The notes under the pieces were generated by a model that saw only the letters and a list, made by a program, of their open reading frames with translations, was not told the DNA's origin and made no database searches. This document shows, in pieces, positions 7,064 through 15,100 of a stretch of 35,173 nt of DNA (the first letter of the stretch is position 1; the number at the start of each line of letters is the position of its first letter). The position numbers and the translations under genes are program-made. This stretch comes from DASRHY01 sp046765875. Its GTDB lineage: Bacteria; Actinomycetota; Actinomycetes; Propionibacteriales; Kribbellaceae. The stretch covers positions 1 to 35,173 of the forward strand of contig JBKPSJ010000152.1 of the NCBI GenBank assembly GCA_046765875.1, written 5' to 3'.

Positions 7064-7651
7064 ATGCCACCGCGCGCCCGCAAGAAGACCGCAACCGCCG
7101 AGGACGGGCCGTGGTTGTTGCTGATCTACCGGGTACCCAGCGACTCGTCGCGGGCCCGGGTCGCGGTCTGGCGCGACCTCAAGCGGCTCGGCGGGCTGTA
7201 TGTCCAGCAGGCCGTCTGCGTGCTGCCGGACCGCGAGGACACCCGGTCCGGGATGGAGCGGGTACGGACCCGGGTCGACGAGCTCGGCGGGTCGAGCATC
7301 TTCCTGACTCTGACCGACGTCGACGCCGACGCGCGGGCCCAGTTCGTCGAGGGGTTCCGCAGCCAGTCGGCCAAGGAGTACGCCGAGATCGTCGAGGAGT
7401 GCGACACCAAGTTCGTCAAGGAGATCGAGTTCGAGCGCTTCCGCGAGAACTACACGTTCGAGGAGGCCGAGGAGATCCGGCAGGACCTGGAGAAGCTGCG
7501 CCGCTGGCTGGACAAGGTCGAGGCCCGCGACTGGATGGGTGCCGACGGCAAGGAACTGGCGCACAAGAAGGTCGATGAGTGCGAGGCGCTGCTGGAGGCG
7601 TTCGAGGCCGACGTCTTCGAACGCACCGGAGGCTCCGCGGGCCTCGGCTAG
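7064..7651 (+). CDS. Stand-alone ChrB N-terminal-domain protein
   Basis: A 195-residue protein. After a basic leader, WLLLIYRVPSDSSRARVAVW then RDLKRLGGLYVQQAVCVLPD (17-56) is the characteristic opening of the chromate-resistance regulator ChrB. The rest is helical and highly charged (EIEFERFRENYTFEEAEEIR). The C-terminal chromate-sensing half of full ChrB is absent, so this is the N-terminal domain only. ChrB acts as a chromate-responsive regulator; a direct role in chromate cannot be assumed here, since no chrA transporter is present. Position suggests it regulates or assists the divergent ExxE membrane protein. Its TAG overlaps the convergent FAD oxidase stop in a shared CTAG. Confidence 0.8.
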   Translation: MPPRARKKTATAEDGPWLLLIYRVPSDSSRARVAVWRDLKRLGGLYVQQAVCVLPDREDTRSGMERVRTRVDELGGSSIFLTLTDVDADARAQFVEGFRSQSAKEYAEIVEECDTKFVKEIEFERFRENYTFEEAEEIRQDLEKLRRWLDKVEARDWMGADGKELAHKKVDECEALLEAFEADVFERTGGSAGLG

Positions 7652-8997
7652 CCGCCGACCAGCGGGGCCAGCAGCCGGGCGATCCGGGACTCGCGGCGGG
7701 TCAGCCGCTCCTCGGTGTCGGCCAGCGCCATCGCCCGCAGCCCGGCGTTGATCCCGAGCCAGCGCAACGGCTCCGGTTCCCACCGCCGCGACCGGTGCCC
7801 GACCCACGGCAGCCGGACCAGGTCGGTTTCACGTTTCAGCACCAGGTCGGCCAGCGTCCGCCCGGCCAGGTTGGTGGTGCTCACGCCGTCCCCGACGTAC
7901 CCGCCGGCCCAGCCGAGGCCGGTCCCGCGGTCCAGCCCGACCGAGGCGCACCAATCCCGGGTGATCCCGAGCGGACCACCCCAGGAGTGCGTGAACTCGA
8001 CGTCGTCCAGCTCGCCGAACAACCCGCGCAGCGTCCGGCGCAGCGCCTCGAACACCCGCGGTTCGGCGTCGTACGAAGGCCTCACCCGGGACCGGAAGTG
8101 GTACGGCGCGCCGCGCCCGCCGAGCGCGATCCGCCCTTCGGCGGTGCGCTGGCCGTAGATGATCAGGTGCCGGTGGTCGCTGAACGTCGGCCGTCCGGCC
8201 AGTCCGATCCGGTCCCAGGTGACGTCGTCGAGCGGTTCGGTGGCGACCATCAGCGAGTACACCGGCGCCACCGCCCGGCGCGCACCTGGCAGCCGTGGTG
8301 TGAACGCCTCGGTCGCGCGGAGCACCACCTGGCCCCGCACCGTCCCGTACGGCGTCACCGTCAGGCCCGGCTCGATCGCGAGCACCGGCGTGCTCTCGTA
8401 GATCGTTGCGCCGAGCCCGGCAACCACCCCGGCCAGCCCGCGCGCGAGCTTGAGCGGGTGGATCGCCGCACACCACGGTGTGTACGTCGACCCCAGCACG
8501 CCGTTCGCCCGGACCAGCCCGGCGGTCTCGTCCGGGTCGAGCAGCCGTAGGTCCTCGTCGCCCCAGGACCGCGCCGCGGCGACCTCGGCGCGGGCCCGGG
8601 CGAGCTGGACCGGGGTCCGGGCCAGCACCACCGTCCCGGCCTTGGCGTAGTCGCAGTCAATGCTCTCGGCAACCGCGACGCGGCCGACCTCGTCGACGCT
8701 GCCGCGCATCGCCCGGTGCATCGCGATCGCGGCCTCGCGGCCCGAGCCGGGCAGGCGGGCCAGCTTCGCCGCCGAGGCCGGGAACAGCGCCGAGCACCAC
8801 CCGCCGTTGCGCCCGGACGCGCCGAACCCGGCCTGCTCGGCCTCCAGCACCGCGACCCGCAGGGCCGGATCGGACCGGATCAGGTAGTACGCCGTCCACA
8901 ACCCGGTGAACCCGGCGCCGACGATGACCACGTCGGCATCGCGGTCACCCGGCAACGGCGGCCGGCGAGCCCCGCCGGGGCAGGTTGCCGACCACAA
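7648..8997 (-). CDS. FAD-dependent amine oxidoreductase (DAO/PuuB-like), copy 1
   Basis: About 449 residues. The dinucleotide site VIVGAGFTGLWTAYYL is near the N-terminus, followed by LEAEQAGFGASGRNGGWC, the ASGRNGG motif typical of gamma-glutamylputrescine oxidase-like DAO proteins. The C-terminal FAD closure GYVGDGVSTTNLAGRTLADL is present. The start is uncertain: the frame has no ATG, a TTG at 8995-8997 gives the best N-terminus, and a CTG at 9007-9009 would overlap the Lrp stop. It follows the Lrp/AsnC gene with almost no gap, so the two form an operon facing away from potDABC. Likely substrate is a polyamine or derivative, by context and family. Confidence 0.85.
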   Translation of the reverse strand: MWSATCPGGARRPPLPGDRDADVVIVGAGFTGLWTAYYLIRSDPALRVAVLEAEQAGFGASGRNGGWCSALFPASAAKLARLPGSGREAAIAMHRAMRGSVDEVGRVAVAESIDCDYAKAGTVVLARTPVQLARARAEVAAARSWGDEDLRLLDPDETAGLVRANGVLGSTYTPWCAAIHPLKLARGLAGVVAGLGATIYESTPVLAIEPGLTVTPYGTVRGQVVLRATEAFTPRLPGARRAVAPVYSLMVATEPLDDVTWDRIGLAGRPTFSDHRHLIIYGQRTAEGRIALGGRGAPYHFRSRVRPSYDAEPRVFEALRRTLRGLFGELDDVEFTHSWGGPLGITRDWCASVGLDRGTGLGWAGGYVGDGVSTTNLAGRTLADLVLKRETDLVRLPWVGHRSRRWEPEPLRWLGINAGLRAMALADTEERLTRRESRIARLLAPLVGG

Positions 8998-9005
8998 CGA
9001 CTCGG

Positions 9006-9488
9006 TCAGCGCACACCCCAGGAGTAGGTCTGCTTGACCAGCTTCAGGTAGACGAATGTCTCGGTGACCTTGACGCCCTCGATCGCGCGGATCCGGTCCG
9101 ACAGCACCCGGAGCAGGTGCTCGTCGCTCTCGCACAGCACCTCGGCGAGCAGGTCGAACGAGCCGGCGGTGATCACGACGTACTCGACCTCGTCCATCGC
9201 CTTGAGCTCCTCGGCGATCGGCTCGAGCGCACCCTCGGCCTTGATCCCGATCATCGCCTGCCGGGCGAAGCCGAGCTCGAGCGGATCGGTGACGGCCACG
9301 ACCTGCATCACGCCGGCGTCGATCAGTCGCTGGACCCGTTGCCGCACGGCAGCCTCGGAAAGCCCGACCGCCTTCCCGATCCCGGCGTACGAGCGGCGGC
9401 CGTCGAGTTGCAGTTGCTCGATGATCGCCTTGGAGATCTCGTCGAGATGGCCGCTGTTCCGTTCCGGGTTGCCCGTTCGTACTGCCAC
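9006..9488 (-). CDS. Lrp/AsnC family transcriptional regulator
   Basis: A 160-residue regulator. An N-terminal helix-turn-helix lies at about 15-60 (LDEISKAIIEQLQLDGRRSY, then IGKAVGLSEAAVRQRVQRLI). A RAM/AsnC ligand domain follows (about 75-155: MIGIKAEG, VEYVVITAGSFDLLAEVLC, VKVTETFVYLKL). The extended N-terminus and the YSWG tail are as in Lrp-type regulators found beside polyamine genes. It is divergent from potD across a 146-base spacer containing the GATTCCGT inverted repeat and is coupled to a FAD amine oxidase. It probably senses a polyamine or product amino acid and controls both directions. Confidence 0.93.
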   Translation of the reverse strand: MAVRTGNPERNSGHLDEISKAIIEQLQLDGRRSYAGIGKAVGLSEAAVRQRVQRLIDAGVMQVVAVTDPLELGFARQAMIGIKAEGALEPIAEELKAMDEVEYVVITAGSFDLLAEVLCESDEHLLRVLSDRIRAIEGVKVTETFVYLKLVKQTYSWGVR

Positions 9489-9536
9489 CCGCGCATCCTT
9501 TCAGGGGCTACGTGGCGTGATCAAGGTCCGACAAAG

Positions 9537-9572
9537 GATTCCGTTGCAAAATGATGCTCAGGCTACGGAATC
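9537..9572. promoter_or_regulatory. GATTCCGT inverted repeat, candidate Lrp operator
   Basis: GATTCCGT (9537-9544) and ACGGAATC (9565-9572) are exact reverse complements separated by 20 bases, in the spacer between the divergent Lrp and potD genes. Their centres are 28 bases apart, close to a whole number of helical turns, as expected for a dimeric or octameric Lrp protein. The same GATTCCGT occurs in the other polyamine divergent promoter at 18171-18178. Confidence 0.6.
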
Positions 9573-9634
9573 GCTTGTCTTAGCCGAAGGTCTTTGACAG
9601 TATCCCCGCGAAGCCGAGTGCAGGAGGTACTCCG

Positions 9635-10825
9635 ATGAGCCAACGTCCGTCGCGCGCGGTGAGCCGCCGCACCATCCTGCGGGGGATGTCGGTCCTGGGG
9701 CTTGGCGGTACCGGTCTGCTGACCGCCTGCGGTACCCCGGCCGCCAAGCAGACAGAGCAGCAGTGCGTGAGCACCGACGTGTCCGCGAACGAGAAGGTGC
9801 TGCGGTTCTCGAACTGGCCCAGCTATATGGACGAGGCCGACAAGAAGGTCAACGGCAAGACGGTGCTGCCGACGCTGGCCGGCTTCGAGAGGAAGTCCGG
9901 CATCACGGTCACCTACACCACCGACATCAACGACAACGCCGAGTTCTACGCGAAGGTCAAGGACCAGCTCGGCGGCTGCCAGCCGACCGGCAGGGACATC
10001 ATCGTGCTGACCGACTGGATGGCAGCGCGGATGATCAGCCTGGGCTGGATTCAGAAGCTCGACCACGCGAACATCCCGAACGTCGACAAGAACCTGCTCG
10101 CCAACCTGAAGGCGCCGTCGTGGGACAAGAACCGCGACCACGCCGTTCCGTGGCAGAGCGGGCTGACCGGGATCGCCTACAACGCGAAGGCGACCAAAGA
10201 GGTCAAGAACTTCACCGACCTGCTGTCGCGGCCCGATCTCAAGGGCAAGGTGACGCTGCTGTCGGAGATGCGCGACACGATGCTGTTCATGCTCAAGCTC
10301 GTCGGCGCGGACCCGTCGAACTTCGACGACGCGGCTTGGAGCAAGGCGATCGAGAAGCTCGAGGGCTACGTCGCCTCCAGCCACATCCGGCGGTTCACCG
10401 GCAACGACTACATCCAGGACCTCAACGCCGGCAACATTCACGCATGTGAGGCCTGGTCCGGTGACGTCATCGCGCTGCAGGCCGACAACCCGAACATCAA
10501 GTTCGTGGTGCCCGAGGAGGGCCTGTCGCTGTGGTCGGACAACGTGATGGTGCCGAACAAGGCGTCCCACAAGGCCAACGCCGAGGCGTTGCTGAACTAC
10601 TACTACGACCCGCAGGTGGCCGCGACGCTCGCGGCGTGGGTCAACTACATCTGCCCGGTACAGGGCGCGCAGCAAGCCATGGAGAAGATCGACTCCGACC
10701 TGGTCGACAGCCCGCTGATCTTCCCCGATGACACCATGCTGTCCAAGACGGTCAGCTTCATGCCGCTCGACGAGGCCAAGGCCAGACGGTACGAGTCCGA
10801 CTTCAACAAGGCGATCGGCGGCTGA
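9635..10825 (+). CDS. potD: Spermidine/putrescine-type ABC transporter substrate-binding lipoprotein
   Basis: A 396-residue extracellular solute-binding protein. SRRTIL (10-15) is a twin-arginine motif, a hydrophobic stretch follows, and the lipobox LLTAC places the lipidated cysteine at C32, so it is probably a Tat-exported lipoprotein. The mature part shows PotD/PotF-like features: LRFSNWPSYMDE near the start, YTTDINDNAEFYAKV, and AWSGDVIALQ in the second lobe. It binds polyamine outside the cell and delivers it to the PotBC permease. A GGAGG lies ten bases before the ATG. It is first in a tightly packed potDABC operon. Confidence 0.92.
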   Translation: MSQRPSRAVSRRTILRGMSVLGLGGTGLLTACGTPAAKQTEQQCVSTDVSANEKVLRFSNWPSYMDEADKKVNGKTVLPTLAGFERKSGITVTYTTDINDNAEFYAKVKDQLGGCQPTGRDIIVLTDWMAARMISLGWIQKLDHANIPNVDKNLLANLKAPSWDKNRDHAVPWQSGLTGIAYNAKATKEVKNFTDLLSRPDLKGKVTLLSEMRDTMLFMLKLVGADPSNFDDAAWSKAIEKLEGYVASSHIRRFTGNDYIQDLNAGNIHACEAWSGDVIALQADNPNIKFVVPEEGLSLWSDNVMVPNKASHKANAEALLNYYYDPQVAATLAAWVNYICPVQGAQQAMEKIDSDLVDSPLIFPDDTMLSKTVSFMPLDEAKARRYESDFNKAIGG

Positions 10826-10829
10826 ACCG

Positions 10830-11978
10830 ATGGCCGGCGACCTCGTCCTGCGCGGTCTCAGCAAGCGGTTCGGTTCGATCACCGCGGTGCAGGACCTCGA
10901 CTTGACGGTCGCCGCGGGCTCGTTCTTCGCGCTCCTCGGTCCGTCCGGCTGTGGCAAGACCACCACGCTGCGGATGATCGCGGGCCTGGAGGAGCCGTCG
11001 GCCGGAACGATCGCACTCGGCGAGCGCGACATCACCGCGTTGCGGCCGTACCGGCGGCCGGTCAACACGGTGTTCCAGAACTACGCCCTCTTCCCGCACC
11101 TGGACATCTTCGAGAACGTCGCGTTCGGGCTTCGCCGCCGCGGTGTGAAACAGATCCGCGGCCAGGTCGAGAAGATGCTCGGGCTGGTCGAGCTCGCCGG
11201 CTTCGACAAGCGCCGTCCCGCGCAGTTGTCGGGTGGCCAGCAGCAACGGGTCGCGCTGGCCCGGGCGCTGATCAACCAGCCGGAGGTGTTGTTACTCGAC
11301 GAGCCGCTCGGCGCGCTCGACCTCAAGCTGCGCCGGCAGATGCAGATCGAGCTGAAGCGGATCCAGACCGAGGTCGGCATCACGTTCATCCACGTCACAC
11401 ACGACCAGGAGGAGGCCATGACGATGGCCGACACCATCGCGGTGATGAACGCCGGGGTGATCGAGCAACTCGGGACGCCCGCGGAGCTGTACGACCTGCC
11501 GGCCACGACGTTCGTGGCGAACTTCCTCGGTCAGTCGAACCTGATCGGCGGCCGGATCTCCGGGCGGTCCGACGACGATCTGCAGGTCGACCTGCACGGC
11601 ATCACGCACACGGTGCCGGTGGACCGGGCACGGGCCGCAGTCGGTGACGTATGGGTCGGCATCCGGCCCGAGAAGGTCTTCCTGGCGCCGGCGGGCGCTG
11701 AGGCGGTCAACGGTGGGAACACGCTGCGAGGAGGGGTCGTCAGTGATGTCAGCTACTGCGGGGTCAGCACCCAGTACCTGGTCCGGATGCCCTGGAACCA
11801 GGAGCTGACCGTCTTCGAGCAGAACACCGGCGCCAGGCAGACCCTCACGGTCGGCGGTGCGGTCGACCTGTACTGGCAGCCGTCGCACGCGTTCGTACTG
11901 GACGCCGGCCAGGACGCGCTCGCGGGGGTGGATGACCAGATCGCAGCGCCGGCCGGCGTCGCCGGAGTGGCCGGATGA
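10830..11978 (+). CDS. potA: Polyamine ABC transporter ATP-binding protein
   Basis: A 382-residue ATPase. Walker A GPSGCGKT (37-44), Q-loop VFQNYALF (Q83), signature LSGGQQQR (133-140), Walker B LLLDEP (154-159), and the H-loop His in HVTHDQEEA (H191). A C-terminal TOBE regulatory region (about 260-370) includes VGIRPEKVFL, the PotA/MalK-type extension. The ATG at 10830 lies four bases after potD's stop. The 3' end overlaps potB by ATGA. It energises uptake through PotBC. Confidence 0.95.
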   Translation: MAGDLVLRGLSKRFGSITAVQDLDLTVAAGSFFALLGPSGCGKTTTLRMIAGLEEPSAGTIALGERDITALRPYRRPVNTVFQNYALFPHLDIFENVAFGLRRRGVKQIRGQVEKMLGLVELAGFDKRRPAQLSGGQQQRVALARALINQPEVLLLDEPLGALDLKLRRQMQIELKRIQTEVGITFIHVTHDQEEAMTMADTIAVMNAGVIEQLGTPAELYDLPATTFVANFLGQSNLIGGRISGRSDDDLQVDLHGITHTVPVDRARAAVGDVWVGIRPEKVFLAPAGAEAVNGGNTLRGGVVSDVSYCGVSTQYLVRMPWNQELTVFEQNTGARQTLTVGGAVDLYWQPSHAFVLDAGQDALAGVDDQIAAPAGVAGVAG

Positions 11979-12883
11979 GCGCACTCGGCCAGTTCGGCGC
12001 CACCGCGCCGGGGGCCGCCGAGCCAGTGCCGCAGGCGCGCCGCGGCCGGCGGCTGACGGCGTACCTGTTGTTGTTGCCGGGTGGGTTGTGGCTGATCTTG
12101 TTCTTCCTCGTGCCGCTGGTGTCGCTGATCAGCGCCAGCCTGTACGACCCGTCGGGCTCGGTCGAGACCGGTTACACGGTGACCGGGCACTGGCAGAACT
12201 ACGTCGACGCGATCCGCGACTACGCCCGGCCGTTCGGGCGTTCGCTGTGGTACGCCGGGCTGTCGACCGCCTTCTGCCTGCTGCTCGGGTACCCCTTGGC
12301 GTACGCGATCGCGTTCAAGTCCGGCAGGTGGAGGAACCTGATGCTGGCGCTGGTGATCGCGCCGTTCTTCACCAGCTTCCTGGTGCGCACGCTGTCGTGG
12401 AAGCTGCTGCTCGGTGACGACGGCTTCGTCGTCAACACGCTCCAGTGGCTGCGTATCCTCGGTCAGGACGGGCGGTTGCTCGCGACGACGGCCGCGGTCG
12501 TGACCGGGCTGACCTACAACTTCCTGCCGTTCATGGTGCTGCCGCTGTACGCGAGCCTGGAGAAGATCGACCACAGGCTGATCGAGGCCGGCGGCGACCT
12601 GTTCGCCGGCCCGTTCACGACGTTCCGTACGGTGACGCTGCCGCTGTCGATGCCCGGTGTCGTGGCCGGCACGCTGCTGACGTTCATCCCGGCAGCCGGC
12701 GACTACATCAACGCCGAACTGCTCGGCACGCCGAAGCAGCGCATGATCGGCAACGACATCCAGCGCCTGTTCAGCGCCGGCGCGTACCCGACGGCCGCGG
12801 CGCTTTCGGTCACGTTGATGGCCGTGATCGTCGTGCTGGTGCTGTTCTACATCCGTCGTGCCGGGACGGAGGACCTCGTATGA
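11975..12883 (+). CDS. potB: Polyamine ABC transporter permease, PotB-type
   Basis: A 302-residue inner-membrane permease with about six helices, after a cytoplasmic N-terminal tail of about 28 residues. The first helix is LLLLPGGLWLILFFLVPLVS. The EAA coupling loop that contacts the ATPase is visible as IEAGGDLFAGPFTTFRTVTL. Its ATG overlaps the potA stop and its TGA overlaps the potC ATG, both as ATGA, so the genes are translationally coupled. Confidence 0.94.
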   Translation: MSALGQFGATAPGAAEPVPQARRGRRLTAYLLLLPGGLWLILFFLVPLVSLISASLYDPSGSVETGYTVTGHWQNYVDAIRDYARPFGRSLWYAGLSTAFCLLLGYPLAYAIAFKSGRWRNLMLALVIAPFFTSFLVRTLSWKLLLGDDGFVVNTLQWLRILGQDGRLLATTAAVVTGLTYNFLPFMVLPLYASLEKIDHRLIEAGGDLFAGPFTTFRTVTLPLSMPGVVAGTLLTFIPAAGDYINAELLGTPKQRMIGNDIQRLFSAGAYPTAAALSVTLMAVIVVLVLFYIRRAGTEDLV

Positions 12884-13689
12884 CCCGGGTGGGCCGGTGG
12901 TTCAGCCGGCACCTGATCATGTTCGTTGCGATCGCGGTGCTGCTGTACCTGTTCGCGCCGATCTTCGTCGTGGTGCTGATGTCGTTCAACGACCCGACCA
13001 GCCGGCTGGTCTACGAGTTCGACGGCTTCACATGGCAGAACTGGCTGCACCCGTGCCGGCCGTTCGGCCTGTGTGACGCGCTCAGCACCAGCATTCGGAT
13101 CGGGCTGCTGGCCACAGTGGTGGCGACCGTGCTCGGCACGTTGATGTCGTTCGCGATGGCGCGGCACCGGTTCCGCGGCCGGTCGGCGACGAACCTGTTC
13201 ATCTTCCTGCCGATGGCCTCGCCGGAGATCGTGCTCGGTTCATCGTTGCTGGCGCTGTTCGTCTCGTCGGGGTTCGGTGGCCGGCTCGGGTTCTGGACGA
13301 TCTTCATCGCGCACGTGATGTTCTGCCTGTCGTTCGTCGTGGTCACCGTCAAGGCACGGCTGGCCGGGATGGACTCACGGCTGGAACAGGCGGCGATGGA
13401 TCTGTACGCGAACGAGTGGCAGACGTACTGGCGGATCACGTTCCCGCTGGTGTTCCCGGGGATCCTCGCCGCGGCGCTGCTCAGCTTCTCGCTGTCGTTC
13501 GACGACTTCATCATCACCAACCTGAACGCGGGCCGGACGGTCACCTTCCCGATGTACGTCTGGGGCTCGGCACAGCGCGACATACCACCGCAGATCAACG
13601 TCGTCGGCACGGCGATGTTCCTGATCGCGGTGCTGCTGGTCGGGGTCGCGGAACTCGGCCGGCGCCGGCGGAGCAGGTCGCTGAGGTGA
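12880..13689 (+). CDS. potC: Polyamine ABC transporter permease, PotC-type
   Basis: A 269-residue permease. The first helix is HLIMFVAIAVLLYLFAPIFV, followed by the PotC-type VVLMSFNDP. The EAA loop is EQAAMDLYANEWQTYWRITF. Three to four more hydrophobic segments follow, and the protein ends in an arginine-rich tail. The start overlaps the potB stop (ATGA). An upstream extension in the same frame is only a shadow of potB. The stop overlaps the next gene's GTG (GTGA). Confidence 0.94.
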   Translation: MTRVGRWFSRHLIMFVAIAVLLYLFAPIFVVVLMSFNDPTSRLVYEFDGFTWQNWLHPCRPFGLCDALSTSIRIGLLATVVATVLGTLMSFAMARHRFRGRSATNLFIFLPMASPEIVLGSSLLALFVSSGFGGRLGFWTIFIAHVMFCLSFVVVTVKARLAGMDSRLEQAAMDLYANEWQTYWRITFPLVFPGILAAALLSFSLSFDDFIITNLNAGRTVTFPMYVWGSAQRDIPPQINVVGTAMFLIAVLLVGVAELGRRRRSRSLR

Positions 13690-15083
13690 CCTGGCGTCCG
13701 CGCGCGCTCGCGGACGCCGAGCCCACCGTCTTCTGGCTCGACGACCCCGCCGCGCCGGTGCCGGCCGAGCCGTACACCGGTACGTCGATCGCCGACCTTG
13801 CCGTCGTCGGCGGCGGCTACACCGGGTTGTGGACCGCGCTGCTGGCCAAGGAGCGTGACCCGGGCCGCGATGTCGTGGTGCTGGAGTCGGAGACGTGCGG
13901 CGGGGCCGCCAGCGGCCGCAACGGGGGGTTCTGCGATGCCAGCCTGACCCACGGGTTCGGCAACGGCCTGGCCCGGTGGCCCGACGAGCTCGCCGAGCTG
14001 GACCGGATCGGTGCGGCGAATCTGGACGCGATCGGGTCGGCGGTCGCCCGGTACGGCATCGACTGCGACTGGCAGCGCGCCGGCCAGCTCACCGTGGCCA
14101 CCGCGCAGCACCACCTCGCCGAGCTCGCCGAACTGGCCCGGCAGATGAAGGCCGGCGGGTATGACGTCGAGCTGCTCGACCGGTCCGGCGTACGGGCCGA
14201 GCTGGACTCGCCGACGTACCTGGGCGGCTTGCTCGAGCGCTCCGGTACCGCATTGGTGGAGCCGGCCCGGCTGGCCTGGGGACTGCGTCGCGCATGCCTC
14301 GACGCCGGCGTGCGGATCCACGAGCACAGCCCGGTGGTCGGGTTGCACTCCGATGGCCGGGCGATGCGGTTGTCCGCGACCTACGGCGCGCTCCGGGCCG
14401 GCCGGGTCGCGCTGGCGACCAACGCGTTCCCGCCGCTGCTCAAACGGTTGCGCTGGGCAACGGTACCGGTCTACGACCTGGTCCTTGCGACCGAGCCGCT
14501 GACATCGGCGCAACTTGCCTCGCTGGGCTGGAAGAGCCGGGCGGGTGTCGGCGATGCGTCCAACCTGTTCCACTACTACCGGCTGACCCGCGACGACCGG
14601 ATCGTGTGGGGCGGGTACGACGCGCTGTACCACTACGGCAGCCGGATCGACGACGGACTGGAGCAGCGAGACGCGACGCACGGGATGCTCGCCCGGCACT
14701 TCTTCGAGACCTTCCCGCAGCTCGACAGGGTACGGTTCACGCACCGCTGGGGTGGCGTGATCGACACCAGCACGCGCTTCTGCGCGTTCTTCGGTACGGC
14801 GTTCTCCGGCCGGGTGGCGTACGCGCTGGGCTACACCGGCCTCGGCGTCGGCGCGAGCCGGTTCGGTGCGGACGTGATGCTCGACCTGCTGGCCGGCGCG
14901 CCGACCGAGCGGACCCGGCTGCGGATGGTGCGCGAGCGGCCGGTGCCGTTCCCGCCCGAGCCGCTGCGGTACGCCGGTATCCAGCTGACCCGCTGGTCGC
15001 TGGCCAGGGCCGACCGCAACGACGGCCGCCGGAACGCCTGGCTGCGCACCCTCGATCGGTTCGGCCTAGGCTTCGACTCCTAA
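13686..15083 (+). CDS. FAD-dependent amine oxidoreductase (DAO/PuuB-like), copy 2
   Basis: A 465-residue paralogue of the oxidase at 7648-8997. It starts at a GTG overlapping the potC stop, so it belongs to the transporter operon. LAVVGGGYTGLWTALL is the FAD-binding motif, then LESETCGGAASGRNGGFC; the C-terminal closure is YALGYTGLGVGASRFGADVM. It has an N-terminal FWLDDP segment that copy 1 lacks. DAO-family relatives oxidise putrescine, gamma-glutamylputrescine or other amines to aldehydes with release of hydrogen peroxide. The exact substrate is not deducible, but coupling to a polyamine importer makes the imported amine or a derivative the natural candidate. Confidence 0.87.
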   Translation: MTWRPRALADAEPTVFWLDDPAAPVPAEPYTGTSIADLAVVGGGYTGLWTALLAKERDPGRDVVVLESETCGGAASGRNGGFCDASLTHGFGNGLARWPDELAELDRIGAANLDAIGSAVARYGIDCDWQRAGQLTVATAQHHLAELAELARQMKAGGYDVELLDRSGVRAELDSPTYLGGLLERSGTALVEPARLAWGLRRACLDAGVRIHEHSPVVGLHSDGRAMRLSATYGALRAGRVALATNAFPPLLKRLRWATVPVYDLVLATEPLTSAQLASLGWKSRAGVGDASNLFHYYRLTRDDRIVWGGYDALYHYGSRIDDGLEQRDATHGMLARHFFETFPQLDRVRFTHRWGGVIDTSTRFCAFFGTAFSGRVAYALGYTGLGVGASRFGADVMLDLLAGAPTERTRLRMVRERPVPFPPEPLRYAGIQLTRWSLARADRNDGRRNAWLRTLDRFGLGFDS

Positions 15084-15100
15084 CGAATCTCGAGGTCGAG

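Noticed and set aside
13011..14744. Open frame of 577 codons on the minus strand
   Set aside because: Antisense to potC and the FAD oxidase, both clearly real; no motif of its own.
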